64,000 nt of DNA from Aspidiotus rigidus. Lineage: Eukaryota; Arthropoda; Insecta; Hemiptera; Diaspididae. This document shows, one piece after another, positions 51,601 through 61,478 of the stretch (the stretch's first letter is position 1; every line of letters starts with the position of its first letter). Under the pieces are notes generated by a model. It was not told the DNA's origin, searched no databases, and worked only from the letters and a program-made list of their open reading frames with translations. The stretch spans positions 6,634,001-6,698,000 of the forward strand of contig JAVHKY010000052.1 of the NCBI GenBank assembly GCA_035079385.1, read 5' to 3'. The position numbers and the translations under genes were made by a program.

Positions 51601-54600
51601 TGAAACTCAGTTACAAAAAGGGTGCCCTGTTTGGGACAAATTTTTACAAGATGAAGGGCCAGATGTAACGACACTTGACTGTTGCTCCACAGCAATACAT
51701 GAAGAATGTTTTCTTGAACTACATAGGTAAATACCCCGAATGTGCATGTTAATACCATTTTGGACTGTTTTTTGTCAAAATATGTTGAATTCCTAATGAT
51801 TTTAGTGAGAGTTCCGACTTAGCCTGTATGGGTTCAACGTATCCTGCAAGTAGGGTACTTACAAATAGCTTTTTAATCGTAGGTACTGTATCTACAAATA
51901 GCTGTATCCTAAAAATAGAGCAAGAAATTTTGGTTTACCTTGTGATGACCTGGTACTACTGACAGAAAATTTGGGTAAACGATCTTGTGGCGTGGCACCA
52001 ATTATGGAAGGAGGTAAGTGTGGTATAACAGTAGGTGTGGTAGGCTGTTTCTCCAACAGTTGAGCTAGCATTTTATTCTTCTCTTGAAGGTTACTTCGAC
52101 TTAAAATAACTGCTGGTTGAGGTGGTGATGGAATTGAGTCTAAAACAGCAGGTATTTTTTTGAGCGGCACATTTGCATCACCAGTATCTTCACTAGGTCG
52201 TTTGCGCAAACGGCTCATATCATCTAATGGAGGCGATGGATTTGAAAAACCTATACTTCTAAGAATCTTCTCTTCGTTTTGCTGCTACAAAGAATAATAC
52301 AAAATAAATTTTATAAACGAACTCAAACAAGCAACACTTTGAAACAATACTAAGGCTCCAAATCTTCCTCATAGGTATTCACATCCGCCATTTGGGGGAA
52401 AAATAATTTTCTCTTGTAACAGCCCATATACACTTTTTTTTTCAATGAAGGGTTACGGGAGATTGGTTTGTTGGATTTTATTTTCGTTTAGAATGAAATT
52501 CACCAGAAAATAAATCATCATATCTTTATTTTTACACTACAAGCATTATATTCGGCAAAATAATTAATGAATGATACGAGCGTCTTTGTTTTGCGTAATA
52601 AGCGGCAATTGCAGGGCCGCCGAGACCCAAACGGGGTTCAACGGAAGATTTCATATCCGTGGGTCCACACCAAAATTGTTCTTCACAACTTCAGGATAAT
52701 AATTATGAATTTATGATTTCCAATTCTTCATGAATCCGGACCCCCTGAGAAACCCGGGTCCGGGAAAAAAGTACTTTCCCCTCCTCTTTCATTGGGAAAT
52801 TGTACGCATTCAGTTATAGTTCAATAAACGAAACGCGTTTCATTCATTAATTGATAACTCACAAAATAATGTTTCTAGCAAAAAATTGGAGAGAGAGTAG
52901 AGAAACACGAATTTTACATGGACTCTCACGGGAAAAATTATTTTTGTACACAGAATAGCGGATACATACACCCATGCAGATTCAGAGTCTTGACAATACA
53001 TACGTCCATCAATATTGGATGTTTGTAATCGCCATCTTGCAAAATTCGCTGCAGTAATTCGTGCTTTTCAGGTTCTTCAATTTCTGGTCTTTTGTTATTC
53101 AATAACTGAGAAGAATTCAAAAATGAAGTTTACAGATATGATTATGAAAACAAAAACATATACGTAAATATCACTGATACGCCACTATAAATTTTATACG
53201 TAATTCATTCTGATGAACCAATCTAATCGACAAAAACAATCCTCATTTCTAAAGCAGGTAATAAGCAACCAGCTTCATAGAAACTTTTTTCTGTATCTCA
53301 GAATCCATGCAAAGAATACGTCTATTTGCGTAGTAATTTCCAATCAGGTGGGACCAATTTACTCATTTTGATTCCACAGATTTGAAGTAACCTTCAAATG
53401 AGATAATACTGAGGAGAGAAAGAAGAAAAAGTTCTTGCTTTTCTATTTCTAAAAAATAGAAAGTTTCTGAGATAACAAGGTGACATGAAATCTTGGATAC
53501 AAGTGTTCTGTGACGGTCATTTTGTTTTACAGACATGACTTGGGTACAAGTATTTGAATTTCCTATACAATTTCATCACCAAACCATAAAATAATTAGTC
53601 TGTAAAGAAATGGATAAGACTACTCCGCAATAAAGGCCGATTATTTCTCACCAAATATGGGTAATTCCATGTGGGGGGCAGATTTTTACATAGCATTGAT
53701 CAGGTAATCTTCAGACTTTGACTATTCGCATTCGTCATTTTCTTTATTTCGAGCGAGAAACAAGATGGTGTTTCTCTTTCATGCGTTTTCATTCGCGTAA
53801 CGCGACTTACATGATCGTGTGCACGAAAATAAGGCCTGAGTCAGCTCTGCCGCCATTTAAGAACTTCAATTCGGCTCAGCCAGATTCTTTTCTTATAATA
53901 CCATTATTATAATTACATAGGTTTTACGTACCTTGAGCAACATTCTATTGCTTGAAGACTCAGAAGCTAAAGCCATCACCTTCTTTGGCCCTGAATTTAG
54001 GTTAGTGTCGTCAGTAGTATCCATATTCTCATCATGATTTGAAAGACTATCAATTGAACAATGTCTATTTGTATCTTCATCCACACTACTCTTTTTGTTT
54101 GTAGTGAGAAGGTTTCGGAGCCTCTGAGAAGAATCTATTTCATTGACAGGATCGCTCATCATTGTTTCAGGGGTAGCAACATTCACACAATTTGTACTTC
54201 CTCCACCACTATTCCCTTCTTTCCTTTCCCCATCAATTGGACTAAATGGTACAGGTGCATAAGGAGTACTTGGCGGATTCGATGCCGGGCTACCTTGACA
54301 ATGCTGATTCGAAGGGCTGGCGGTCGATGTTAAACTGTGCCCGGACTCCGATCGATTGTGCCATCCAGAACGCTCCAAATCCATGTCATAAGGAGATGAG
54401 TTATGGAAAAACTCATTATCGCATACTGACAGATCAGACGAGGATAGCGGATACGGCTGGTAGTCACAGTTATTGTTAAATGTCAATGCTGTACTGGAAC
54501 TTTCCAGCTTGGTAACATTCGAGTGTCGACTATTAGATGCGTTCAACATGAGACCGCCACTGTAAGAGCCACTTGTCGGATTCAACAGTTGCAAATGCGG

Positions 54601-54965
54601 CAAGGATTCAATCTGACAGACGTCATTATCACTAGAAATAAATGAAGGAGAACATTAAATACACATACTAATATACAAGAAACAAAATACAAAATAAGAT
54701 TTTCTGTATAATTGAGGAGAATGAGCTCTCTAATGACCGTGCATTCAGAAAAACTAGGCACCTGAAGTTTTTCTCTGAAATGAATTTCTTAGTACTTTAA
54801 GAACTCACTGTGAAAGTTCACAACCATCAACCTCCCGGTTTGATGCGGTGGGGGTAGGAATGAAGAGAGCGCAGAAAAATAAGCAAGTTGAAGTTGTGAT
54901 TGAAGACCTTTCTGATTCTGATTGTTGGTGTGATACCGTCGATAGAGAAATATTATTTTTGGAAC
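36482..54965 (-). CDS. tai: Nuclear receptor coactivator, p160/SRC family (taiman-like), C-terminal ~1,099 residues
   Basis: Thirteen exons join in frame: 54965-54809, 54631-53932, 53105-53004, 52284-51939, 48659-48184, 44815-44378, 44300-44116, 44045-43937, 43859-43665, 43529-43286, 42892-42731, 42643-42582, 36607-36482. All have GT..AG borders and matching phases. In residues from the first complete codon: LRNLL (223-227), LLKLL (283-287, spanning a junction), LLQRIL (302-307) and LAQLL (392-396) are receptor-binding boxes. An AD1-like segment (506-541, LNDLLDQLF...ATDLIDALQ) should bind CBP. Gln-rich exons follow, then SEFVRQELRA (995-1004), TDKISTAGLSVR and a terminal LLQKLLSE. In insects this nuclear protein co-activates the ecdysone (and, with Met, juvenile hormone) response. 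The bHLH-PAS half is expected to the right of the window. Family identity is very sure; the gene symbol follows insect usage. Confidence 0.93.
36829..37156. mobile_element. Foldback element, TTGACTATA family, copy 3
   Basis: The 42-bp arms ctttgactatacaaactaca... and ...tttgtagtttgtataatc (ending aaag) are inverted copies. The 328-bp element lies in the last coactivator intron. Confidence 0.88.
37592..37815. mobile_element. Foldback element, TTGACTATA family, copy 4
   Basis: It is 224 bp. The arms ctttgactatataatatttt... and the inverted copy ...cagtccatacaatatatagt (ending caaag) match over about 35 bp, to ggactgcgctaa. Confidence 0.88.
38115..38384. mobile_element. Foldback element, GATAGACCGAGCA family, complete copy
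   Basis: It is 270 bp with perfect 29-bp inverted ends starting cttagaccatacaacagata. The flanks ataataat on both sides could be an 8-bp target duplication, as in hAT elements, but that word is low-complexity. Confidence 0.88.
39116..39281. mobile_element. Foldback element with GTACAAAGTAGAATTGA arms
   Basis: It is a 166-bp hairpin. The arms cgttgcgcatataatgctgc... and ...cagaatgcgtatgcgcaacg match over about 55 bp with small gaps. Confidence 0.85.
39282..40504. other. Intron sequence, nothing recognised
   Basis: This part of the 6-kb last intron of the coactivator gene is AT-rich without clear repeats or frames. Confidence 0.5.
40505..41130. repeat. Direct repeat pair in the last intron
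   Basis: About 125 bp at 40,505-40,645 (gcaacgttgcaacactata ... cttccttatccgttacg) recurs in diverged form at 41,008-41,130 (taacgttgtaacactata ... tttcttatccctaacg). Confidence 0.7.
41926..42136. mobile_element. Foldback element, GGGCTTTTCCAT family, complete copy
   Basis: It is a 211-bp hairpin with ~80-bp arms (tagggcttttccatatcggc ... taacattgctcttatgg and its complement). TA at both outer borders fits a TA target duplication, as in Tc1/mariner-type MITEs. Confidence 0.9.
42137..42376. mobile_element. Foldback element, GATAGACCGAGCA family, third copy
   Basis: Its right half (cttatcatgtcctcgc ... gatgctcggtctatctatta) matches the element at 38,115. Its left end (accgagcatagtgcaa) is degraded. 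It directly adjoins the previous element. Confidence 0.7.
42582..42643 (-). CDS. tai: Coactivator exon 12
   Basis: Acceptor ttttaag, donor AGA|GTAAGT; 62 nt. Reads DEDVSKWDMTDKISTAGLSV then R, and ends in phase 0. Confidence 0.93.
42731..42892 (-). CDS. tai: Coactivator exon 11, conserved SEFVRQELRA block
   Basis: The acceptor atttacag|CC at 42,893 keeps the frame. An identical acceptor lies 41 bp upstream (exon start 42,933), made by a tandem duplication, and would shift the frame. The donor is TAG|GTAAGT. The exon reads NNNPNGNNTGSEFVRQELRA and then VDARMRPP; SEFVRQELRA is highly conserved in the family. Confidence 0.93.
42866..42949. repeat. 41-bp tandem duplication over a splice acceptor
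   Basis: The unit starting tattattaccattgggatta at 42,866-42,906 is repeated exactly at 42,907-42,947. Each copy contains the minus-strand acceptor atttacag|CC plus the start of coactivator exon 11. Confidence 0.97.
43286..43529 (-). CDS. tai: Coactivator exon 10
   Basis: Acceptor tatattctag, donor ACAG|GTAGTC; 244 nt. It starts STGYPSNFAQHQEKSQIQSS and leaves one base for the next exon. Confidence 0.93.
43665..43859 (-). CDS. tai: Coactivator exon 9, Gln tracts
   Basis: Acceptor catggtatag, donor TCG|GTAGGT; 65 codons with short Gln runs (TTPQQQQTQQQ). It ends LQQLQNPLLDARLS, a segment resembling the conserved LQNPMLNA region of p160 proteins. Confidence 0.93.
43937..44045 (-). CDS. tai: Coactivator exon 8
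   Basis: Acceptor tttttatag, donor CAA|GTAATA; 109 nt. Reads NVSGVISHSSPTPPQGSRLS, then PNLSPFQTQLSPRVSQ. Confidence 0.93.
44116..44300 (-). CDS. tai: Coactivator exon 7
   Basis: Acceptor cgtttttcag, donor GAA|GTGAGT. Ser/Pro/Gln-rich (ISPLQRQQSTSLPSPYSPLG). Confidence 0.93.
44378..44815 (-). CDS. tai: Coactivator exon 6, Gln-rich
   Basis: Acceptor tttggcacag, donor CAA|GTAAGT; 146 codons rich in Gln, Pro and Thr (LPQQIVLQQHLPHQTQQPL). It has a Lys/Arg/Gln helix LLQEHQKRLLRQQHQQ. Confidence 0.95.
46617..47223. mobile_element. 607-bp TIR element in a coactivator intron
   Basis: Perfect 21-bp inverted ends begin taaagtaccgagccctatta (46,617) and close with aatagggctcggtacttta (47,223). No transposase frame. 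Confidence 0.85.
47316..47485. mobile_element. 170-bp near-perfect foldback hairpin
   Basis: The arms cgggccgccatatttagtcg... and ...gactaaatatggcggcccg pair over about 75 bp. There is one 7-base asymmetry (tcagact present only in the left arm) and a short loop. Confidence 0.92.
47486..48183. other. Intron sequence with a cttgactttta simple repeat
   Basis: Several degenerate copies of tacttgactttta occur at 47,500-47,570 and, outside the hairpin, near 46,535 and 47,295. Otherwise nothing is recognised. Confidence 0.5.
48184..48659 (-). CDS. tai: Coactivator exon 5, CBP-interaction (AD1-like) region
   Basis: Acceptor ttttattacag, donor AGG|GTAAGC; 476 nt. It contains HELLQQQ, PQQLLQRHH and DPALNDLLDQLFATV ... 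ISATDLIDALQ. The last has the spacing of the p160 helix pair that folds with CBP/p300. Confidence 0.95.
48660..51938. other. 3.3-kb coactivator intron, no gene recognised
   Basis: It contains short self-complementary stretches (48,890-49,020; 51,480-51,566) and an exact 33-bp tandem duplication at 49,822-49,887. Open frames at 50,007-50,288 (plus) and 50,626-50,354 (minus) show no family resemblance. Confidence 0.5.
51939..52284 (-). CDS. tai: Coactivator exon 4, third receptor box
   Basis: The acceptor is a tandem TAGCAG, so the exon may start at 52,284 or three bases later. The donor is CAAG|GTAAAC. It holds a basic patch SRLRKRPSED and the box NKMLAQLLEKQPT. Confidence 0.95.
53004..53105 (-). 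CDS. tai: Coactivator exon 3, receptor boxes
   Basis: Acceptor attcttctcag, donor GAC|GTATGT; 102 nt, phase 0 to 0. It starts LLNNKRPEIEEPEKHELLQR. Its first two Leu complete an LXXLL motif with the preceding exon, and LLQRIL is an LXXIL variant of the middle box. Confidence 0.95.
53932..54631 (-). CDS. tai: Coactivator exon 2, Ser/Asn-rich with first receptor box
   Basis: Acceptor tatttctag, donor AAG|GTACGT; 700 nt. It is rich in Ser, Asn and Pro and carries SSQRLRNLLTTNKKS, matching the first LXXLL box context of p160 proteins. It ends with ...RMLLK. Confidence 0.93.
54809..54965 (-). CDS. tai: Coactivator exon 1 of those visible
   Basis: Acceptor cccttttcag ends at 54,966 and the donor is ACA|GTGAGT. 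It completes a codon with two bases and leaves two over, which fit the next exon. It reads SKNNISLSTVSHQQSESERS ... EVDGCELS. No family motif is recognised in it; support is from splice sites and phase only. Confidence 0.6.
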
Positions 54966-55655
54966 CTGAAAAGGGTATGGCACAGGATGAATATTGCACT
55001 CCAATCACAATGTGTAAAAACAGGACTCAATTATGAGAAAAACCATACTAGTTGTACACGCTTTCACATGGTACGACTCAATATCTAGCATTCATGATAA
55101 GAGCAAGTTGAGTCTACATAAACCACATTTTTCACCCTCTTTTGTTAAATATTTTATTAGTTCACCTTAATAATGACTGCTGAACAGTTGTAACGTCGGT
55201 TTTCTTTTTCCAACTGCATAAACTTATACAAAAAGGCAAGGTGGAAACTCCCTGCAGAGTATTTCGTCATTCTAAATTGTCTTAAGAAGTGGTGGCCAAA
55301 GCGGGCCATAAAATTTTTTGCGAACTCTAGGAAGTACCTTCTAACAAGGACTTGAAGCAATTTTGTTCCATTCTATTCTACAAAATATTTTTGAAAAAAA
55401 AAAATCCGGTGTTGCTGATGTGTTGATTGATCAAACAAATTATGGATAAAGAAAGAAAGAAAAAAAAAAAAAAATGCTCCAAGCAGAACTAAAAAGTATG
55501 AAACAAGGATTTAATTTGAAGAAACCCTTCGTTTTATACCAAACAGAATTTTAATATAATATTTTTGAACTAATTCGAGCTGAAATAATATAAATTATGA
55601 AATTAATCTTACTGCAACACCGCTCTATTCATTCATATCTATCTATCTATATCTA
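54966..55655. other. Coactivator upstream intron, nothing recognised
   Basis: The stretch has A-runs (55,390; 55,460-55,474) and a tatctatc run leading into the next repeat. No further exon was found here. Confidence 0.4.
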
Positions 55656-55974
55656 TCTATATTACTAAAAATTCAACCCGCTGCCTATTCACTCCCCATT
55701 CCTGATTGCCCGATACAATTTAGCTAAAAAATAGCTAAAATCGAATATTATACGTGCACTGCGCCTTTCACGTCACATATTTTTATTTTTAGATATTTCC
55801 CCTTTTTCGGAATTCGAATACAATATATTATTTTTTAAATTTATTCTTACGCATTTTTTGATATTTGTGTCATCTAAATTTTCAAAACATATTTTTCCAT
55901 ATTACCTATCACTTTTAACAAAACAGAAGTAAGAAATTATGAATAAATTATTGGTGAAGAAAATTTCTATAGAA

Positions 55975-56245
55975 AACATATGAACCGGAATAATTTTTAA
56001 TAACCTCGGTAAGTTATCTAGATAATATCATGTATTTCTACTCTGGACATTAAAAAAGAAAAAAAAGTAGAAATTCTCCAGATGACTTTTCTTTGGACCT
56101 GTATTCAAAATTCTTATGCAAACACAAAGTACTCATCCTGTTATTTAGGAATTTGGGTAAGGTACATGAAACAAAGGGAGTAACTCCGGAGTTTAATATT
56201 ATTTGGAATTTCTTAGTTAGATGCATCATTTTCTTTGTATCTTTT
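55975..56245. repeat. Direct repeat with 60,395-60,655
   Basis: Both copies contain ggaataatttttaa, agtagaaattctcca, tatgcaaacacaaagt and atgaaacaaagggagtaact in the same order, about 85-90% alike by eye. Confidence 0.8.
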
Positions 56246-57469
56246 CACCTCGTAGTTCAATTCAATGTACTTAATTTTTTTTTCAAGTTCTTCTTCGTTC
56301 TCAATTTCGTTCAATTTTACACTATTTCATTCTTTACTTGTCTTGTTCTTCCATACAACCTTTTTTTTTTTTTATTTCTTTATCGTTTCCTGAGTCTTCC
56401 GAATTGTTCTCTTCATCAGTATCACACTCTTCCATTTTACCTTCTCTTCCTACTCTTCTTTTTCAGTTTTCTGCATCCACCTCCTCCAATTATTTATCCT
56501 TACAGTGATAATTGATTCTACGTATAATTTGTTACTACAGTCATTCCAATTTTCAGCAATGATTAGTTCTATGACCTCTCTTTTTTACATGCAAATAAAA
56601 TAACTCCTCCTTCTATTCTCGAGTTGATCAAGTCGAGACTTTGAAAATCCCTTCTTTCATTTAGCTTGATTAGAACAAAATGTCTCAAGACCCTCAATAC
56701 ATTCCTTCGGGTCCATTCACCTCCAGCTAACAATTATTCCTGACGTCGAGTCCTGATTTTTGTAATTCACTTCTATAGGGATTCTTCTGTTAAATTCTGA
56801 TGATGTTAAGAGTATCTCCATTTTTTTATGATGTCAACTACATAACCTAAATCGAGGTTCAATAGGAAACCTGTTCCATAGGGGGAGGGATTTTCGAAAA
56901 TTTTGGCATCTCGCCATTTGCCTAGAATGATGGTTGATATTTTTCCAAGTCCTTATGCTGTCATATATATCTTGGAAAATGAAATTCTTCCATTTTCCTC
57001 TCTTGAAAAATATAGCTTGGAAGTTGACATTTTTTAAAGTTATCCACTTCTCATAATTGCATAGATCGATGCACAAAATGCGTTTTCAATTTCAACTCCT
57101 CTGATGGTTCAATTTTTTCCAAGTTCCTCTCCTGTCATACATAGCTCGATTCCCAATATTAAAAATATTTTCAAATCCGACTCCTTTGATATTGAAAATT
57201 TTTCCTATCCCTTATCTATCATATTAGAGCTCAAAAGTCTCAATTTTTCCGAGTCCCTCCTGCTATAGTTGGCTTAATTTTCAAAATTTTATGAAACCTA
57301 ATTCCTCTTTCTGGAACCCCTCCAATTTTGAATTCAATTCTCAATATCAAAACCAATCCGTCCCATAGAAGAGGATGTGGGAATTTCTTATTCAACTTTA
57401 TTAAACATGTGATTGTTTTCTATTACAGCCTTCAATTGAACTTTTTTTGGTTAAATCCTAGAAATCTGA

Positions 57470-57709
57470 TTGGAAGCTTCATTACAATCCTTACTATCTT
57501 ATTATACAGATAATCTGAGAATCTATCACCTTTTTTCCTGTCCTACTCTTCAAAATCAACATACTTCCTACAAAGTATTTTCTCAGTTCTATCCTCTGAC
57601 CTGTGTAATCATTTCCAACACAGTTTCCAACTCTCGCAACTACCTGTGTTACTCAGTTCCATTTTCCAAATATTTCAGTTGCTTTTCTTCTTCTACTTCT
57701 TACAATTGA
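57470..57709 (+). pseudogene. LINE-like C-terminal coding scrap
   Basis: It reads YYTDNLRIYHLFSCPTLQNQ, the same segment as in the inverted copy at 63,669-63,271. It resembles the Cys/His end of jockey/I-type ORF2 proteins, but no reverse transcriptase adjoins it. Confidence 0.5.
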
Positions 57710-59270
57710 AGTGATTTTTGATTCAAAAAGTTGATATTGATAAGGGATCATCATATTTTGGTGACTACTATTTTCTATTTTGCCTATTAGCTCTCCTTCA
57801 TTAGATACTTTCCATCATTAGGTGGACATTTTGACGTCATTAGAACTTTTTGCCAAATTAATTATCCTTCAATTTGCGAAGTGCTAAATTGTATCGGATA
57901 AAATGAGGTATGAAGTGCAAAGAGAAGATTGTTACCGTTATAATATTAGGCATTAGCTATTTTTTAGCTTAATTGTATCGGGTAAATTATATATGTGATG
58001 CAAAGGACAATCGAGTTCTTTCAATTTGCTATTGAATAATTCATTTTCACGCTGATCTTCGTAACACATGTGTGTCCTATGTGACGTCATTAAAACTTTT
58101 CGTGGGAGTCCAAGTTTGGATTCAATTTTCAATATCGAAACCAATCACTGCTATGGGAGAGGATCTGTGAACTCCTTATTTAACTTTGTTGAAGACGCCA
58201 TTGTTTTTTATTACAACCTTCAGTTCAACTTGGTTCGGTTGAATAATAGAAATCTATTAGAAGCTTCATTACAATTTTTATTTTGTCCAGGTCCCTGTAG
58301 AATCGTACCCCCTACTTTTCCTGAATACATCCCTCTCAATTTCTCTCATGATGTGTCTATAGTTGGAATTCTAATTAGGTTTAAGCTCACACTTTTCTAC
58401 GCTCATCTGTACAAAAATTTGATTCTCAGTTCACATTGGTTGCCCTCAAAATGATCAAACTGATTGCGCGCCTAAAAACTGCACCCTTTCACCCAAAATT
58501 AAGGACCCCACCTTGTAACTACTTACAACCATAAAAACTGTTATTATTTCTTAACCCTAGCTTCTTGTTATCACTCACATAAAAAAAACAACCCTGCAAA
58601 AAACTTGGAATAATTAAAAGTGAACCCATCCTTAGGCTTCATCAAACAGAAATTTCCACCATAAAGAGTTTATCTTTGCTCGACTTAGAATTGGTCACTC
58701 TCAACTCAACCATTCTTAGCTATTTTTTAGCTTAATTGTATCGGGTAAATTAGGTATGTGGGGCAAAGGGCGATCAAGTTCTTTCAATTTGCTATTGAGT
58801 AATTCATTTTCACGCTGATCCTTGTAATACATGTGTGTACTGTGTGACGTCATTAAAACTTTTCGTAAAATTCATTTCTCTTGCCTTACGTCCAACAAAG
58901 TTGGCTACCTTTTATCAAGGATTTTGATATCTATAGTCTGAGGTGCGGTCGTTGAAAGAGGTGAGGTAATCGATGTGAGATTTGAATCGTTGTTTTCTTC
59001 CATCTTGCTAGGCAACTCATTTTACGCAGATAGATAGATTCGATGCTCGATGTAGAATTGAGTCGAATTTTTTTTCTTCGAATTTGCCAGGTAATTCATT
59101 TTACTCGTATATCTATAGTTTATTATATATGCCATGGTTAAAGTGAGTATTTGGTTAAAGTACGTAAGCGCGGCAATTACAACGCTGAAGCACGCGCACA
59201 TACGCGTGAGCGTTGCTGGCCGTATATGATTCCTTTATAATGACGACTTTTCTCCTTTTTACCCTGGTTC

Positions 59271-59292
59271 GAGCCCCGCTCAAGATCCTCAC
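59271..59292 (+). other. tRNA-like B-box fragment
   Basis: The word ggttcgagccccgctc matches a pol III B box with T-arm-like surroundings. No A box lies at the right distance upstream. Confidence 0.35.
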
Positions 59293-59394
59293 TTTTGGGG
59301 AGGATGAAATTTTTTTTTATTCAGAATTATGTAGAAAATTAATACAATTTTTTTGATCAAAAATTTTAATTTTTATCTTTAAATTACGATTTTG

Positions 59395-59935
59395 GAAGAA
59401 CCTATAAATAGATCGATAGAATCATCATTAATTCGAGCTGATAGATTCAAAATTTGAATTAGACTAAGGAAGAAACTATTATAAATTGATGGAATCAACA
59501 TTTAAATTAGACTCAGGGAGAAACCATAAATAGATTGATAGAATCAACATTTGAGTTAGACCAAGGAAGAAACCATAAAAAAAATTGATGGAATCAATAT
59601 GTTTCAATTAGACTGAGAAAGAAACCATGAAAAATTGATAGATTCAAAATTTGAATTAGACTAAGGAAGAAACCATAAAAAACTGATGAAATCAACATTT
59701 GAATTAGACTGAGGGAGAAACCATAAATAGATCGATAAAATCAACATTAATTTGAGTTAGACCGAGGGAGAAACCATAAAAAAATTGATGGAATAAATAT
59801 GTTCCAATTAGACTGAGAAAGAAACCATGAAAAATTGATAGAGTCAAAATTTGAATTAGACTAAGGAAGAAGCCATTATAAATTGATGGAATCAACATTT
59901 AAATTAGACTCAGGGAGAAACCATAAATAAATAAA
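59395..59935. repeat. Minisatellite, ~50-60-bp units
   Basis: About nine to ten degenerate copies share gaattagactaaggaagaa, accataaa and ttgatggaatcaacattt in order. Confidence 0.92.
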
Positions 59936-60060
59936 CAAAATTAAATTACAGTCGGTACTAAGTACAAGAAGAGAAATATGAAAAGACATACGAAGACAAA
60001 GTACACACGTAAACACCCATACGAGTTGTCACGTACAAAATACATCGTATTAGCAAGCAA

Positions 60061-60097
60061 CGCCTCGTGGCCGAGCGGTGTACGGCGCTACTTGAAC
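60061..60097 (+). other. tRNA-Ser-like 5' half (A box)
   Basis: The word gcctcgtggccgagcggtgt resembles the 5' end and A box of tRNA-Ser, and acttgaa resembles the anticodon loop. The 3' half is absent, so this is a SINE or pseudogene piece, not a tRNA gene. Confidence 0.4.
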
Positions 60098-60394
60098 GTT
60101 GCCTGCATGCGCACACTCTCGCCGTAAAACGCTACCACGCCGGACGCGACCGAAAACACGCGCAGCGATGACGAAAAATCCACATTAACCGAATACCCAG
60201 ATTAACCATAACATAGTAATAGAGTGCACGTATAATATTTGGTTTTAGCTATTTTTTAGCTAAATTGTATCGGATAAATTAAGTATGAATCGCGGTGAGG
60301 AAAAGGGTAGCGTTTTTAGTATTATAGACAAGTCCGGCGCGCCTCTTAGTTTTTTCTTTTTTCACTTTTATCTTATTCGAGAGCGCTATATAAA

Positions 60395-60655
60395 CAGGAA
60401 TAATTTTTAAAAATCTCGGTAAATTATCTAGATATTTCTACTTTGGATATTGAAAAAAAAAAAAAGTAGAAATTCTCCAAACAACTTCTTTTTGGATCTG
60501 TATTCAAAATTTTTATGCAAACACAAAGTTCTCATGGCTACTTTTAATTCTGTCATTTAGGGTAAGGTACATACATGAAACAAAGGGAGTAACTCTGGGG
60601 TTTAAGATTATTTGGAATTTCTTAGTTAGATACACTATTTTCTTTGTATCTTTTC
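60395..60655. repeat. Second copy of the 55,975 direct repeat
   Basis: Same ordered words as at 55,975-56,245. It is followed by sequence (60,655-60,705) that is an inverted copy of about 57,130-57,180. Confidence 0.8.
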
Positions 60656-60744
60656 ATGAAAACATTTTTAATATTGGGAATCGAGCTATACGTATATGAC
60701 AGGAGAGGAATCAATGCGTTTTTTAATTTTACGGTCATCCATCA

Positions 60745-60901
60745 TAGAGAAATATACTCCCAAGAGTAAAGAACACAAATACTAGAACCGCACTAAAATC
60801 AAAACAATCCGAGCGCTTCCGGCTAAACAGCCATTCTCACAGTATAGAGAGCGTGCGGTTCTAGTATTTGTGTTCTTTACTCTTCGAAGTATATTTCTCT
60901 A
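60745..60901. mobile_element. 157-bp foldback element
   Basis: Arms of about 48 bp (tagagaaatatactcccaag ... ctagaaccgcac and its complement ending agtatatttctcta) surround a short loop. It is inserted in the 57-kb repeat family, whose sequence resumes at 60,902. Confidence 0.9.
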
Positions 60902-61067
60902 CAGGAGAGGAACTTGGAAAAAATTGAACCATCAGAGGAGTTGAAATTGAATACACATTCTGTACATAAATCTATGCAAATATGACAAGCAAAGCAAGCC
61001 TAACGAGTCATCCAAAGTCGCTTGCTCCTTGTCTTGGAAGATATTTTTTATAACGAATACTGCGATG

Positions 61068-61478
61068 AGTGCGCTTTTGGCGTGCTGATTTTAGAAGCAA
61101 AAAGGCCGTCGTTGTCGTGATAACTAGATTAGACTTCTGAATAAATAAAAACATATCATTTTGTTTGTTACATTATCTTCTTTATTCCTAATTTCATTCT
61201 TTCTTTATTACAAGCTGTTATTATAATCGTCAAACTTCAATTAGGAACTGTGATGTTTGTACGTTCATTCTTCATCATTGATCATTCTATAGTGATAACA
61301 GCGCAACAATTATTCAAAGTTACAACAGGTCAGAAAAGTAAGTCGAGAGGACAGAAAAGTAATCTTGGATAATCTTGGAGGACAGAAAAGTAAGCGTTAT
61401 CACATTTTCAAGCGCTATAGCTAACGCGAGCGCAAACAGACGTTTTTGCTTCTAAAATCAGTACGCCAAAAGCGCACT
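61068..61478. mobile_element. 411-bp TIR element
   Basis: The inverted ends agtgcgcttttggcgtgctg... and ...agtacgccaaaagcgcact match over 36 bp. No coding capacity. Confidence 0.85.

Larger units (their letters stand above)
55656..60328. repeat. Composite repeat block bounded by ~105-bp inverted repeats
   Basis: The left end tctatattactaaaaattca ... gatacaatttagctaaaaaa ... attatacgtgcact (55,656-55,762) recurs inverted at 60,223-60,328. The palindrome-like word tagctattttttagct also occurs at 57,956 and 58,719. Inside are tandem copies of one family: 57,320-57,480 resembles 58,110-58,270, and 57,955-58,100 resembles 58,720-58,865. Confidence 0.7.

Noticed and set aside
60061..60130. Functional tRNA-Ser gene
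   Set aside because: There is no T arm or B box within the required distance and no acceptor-stem closure.
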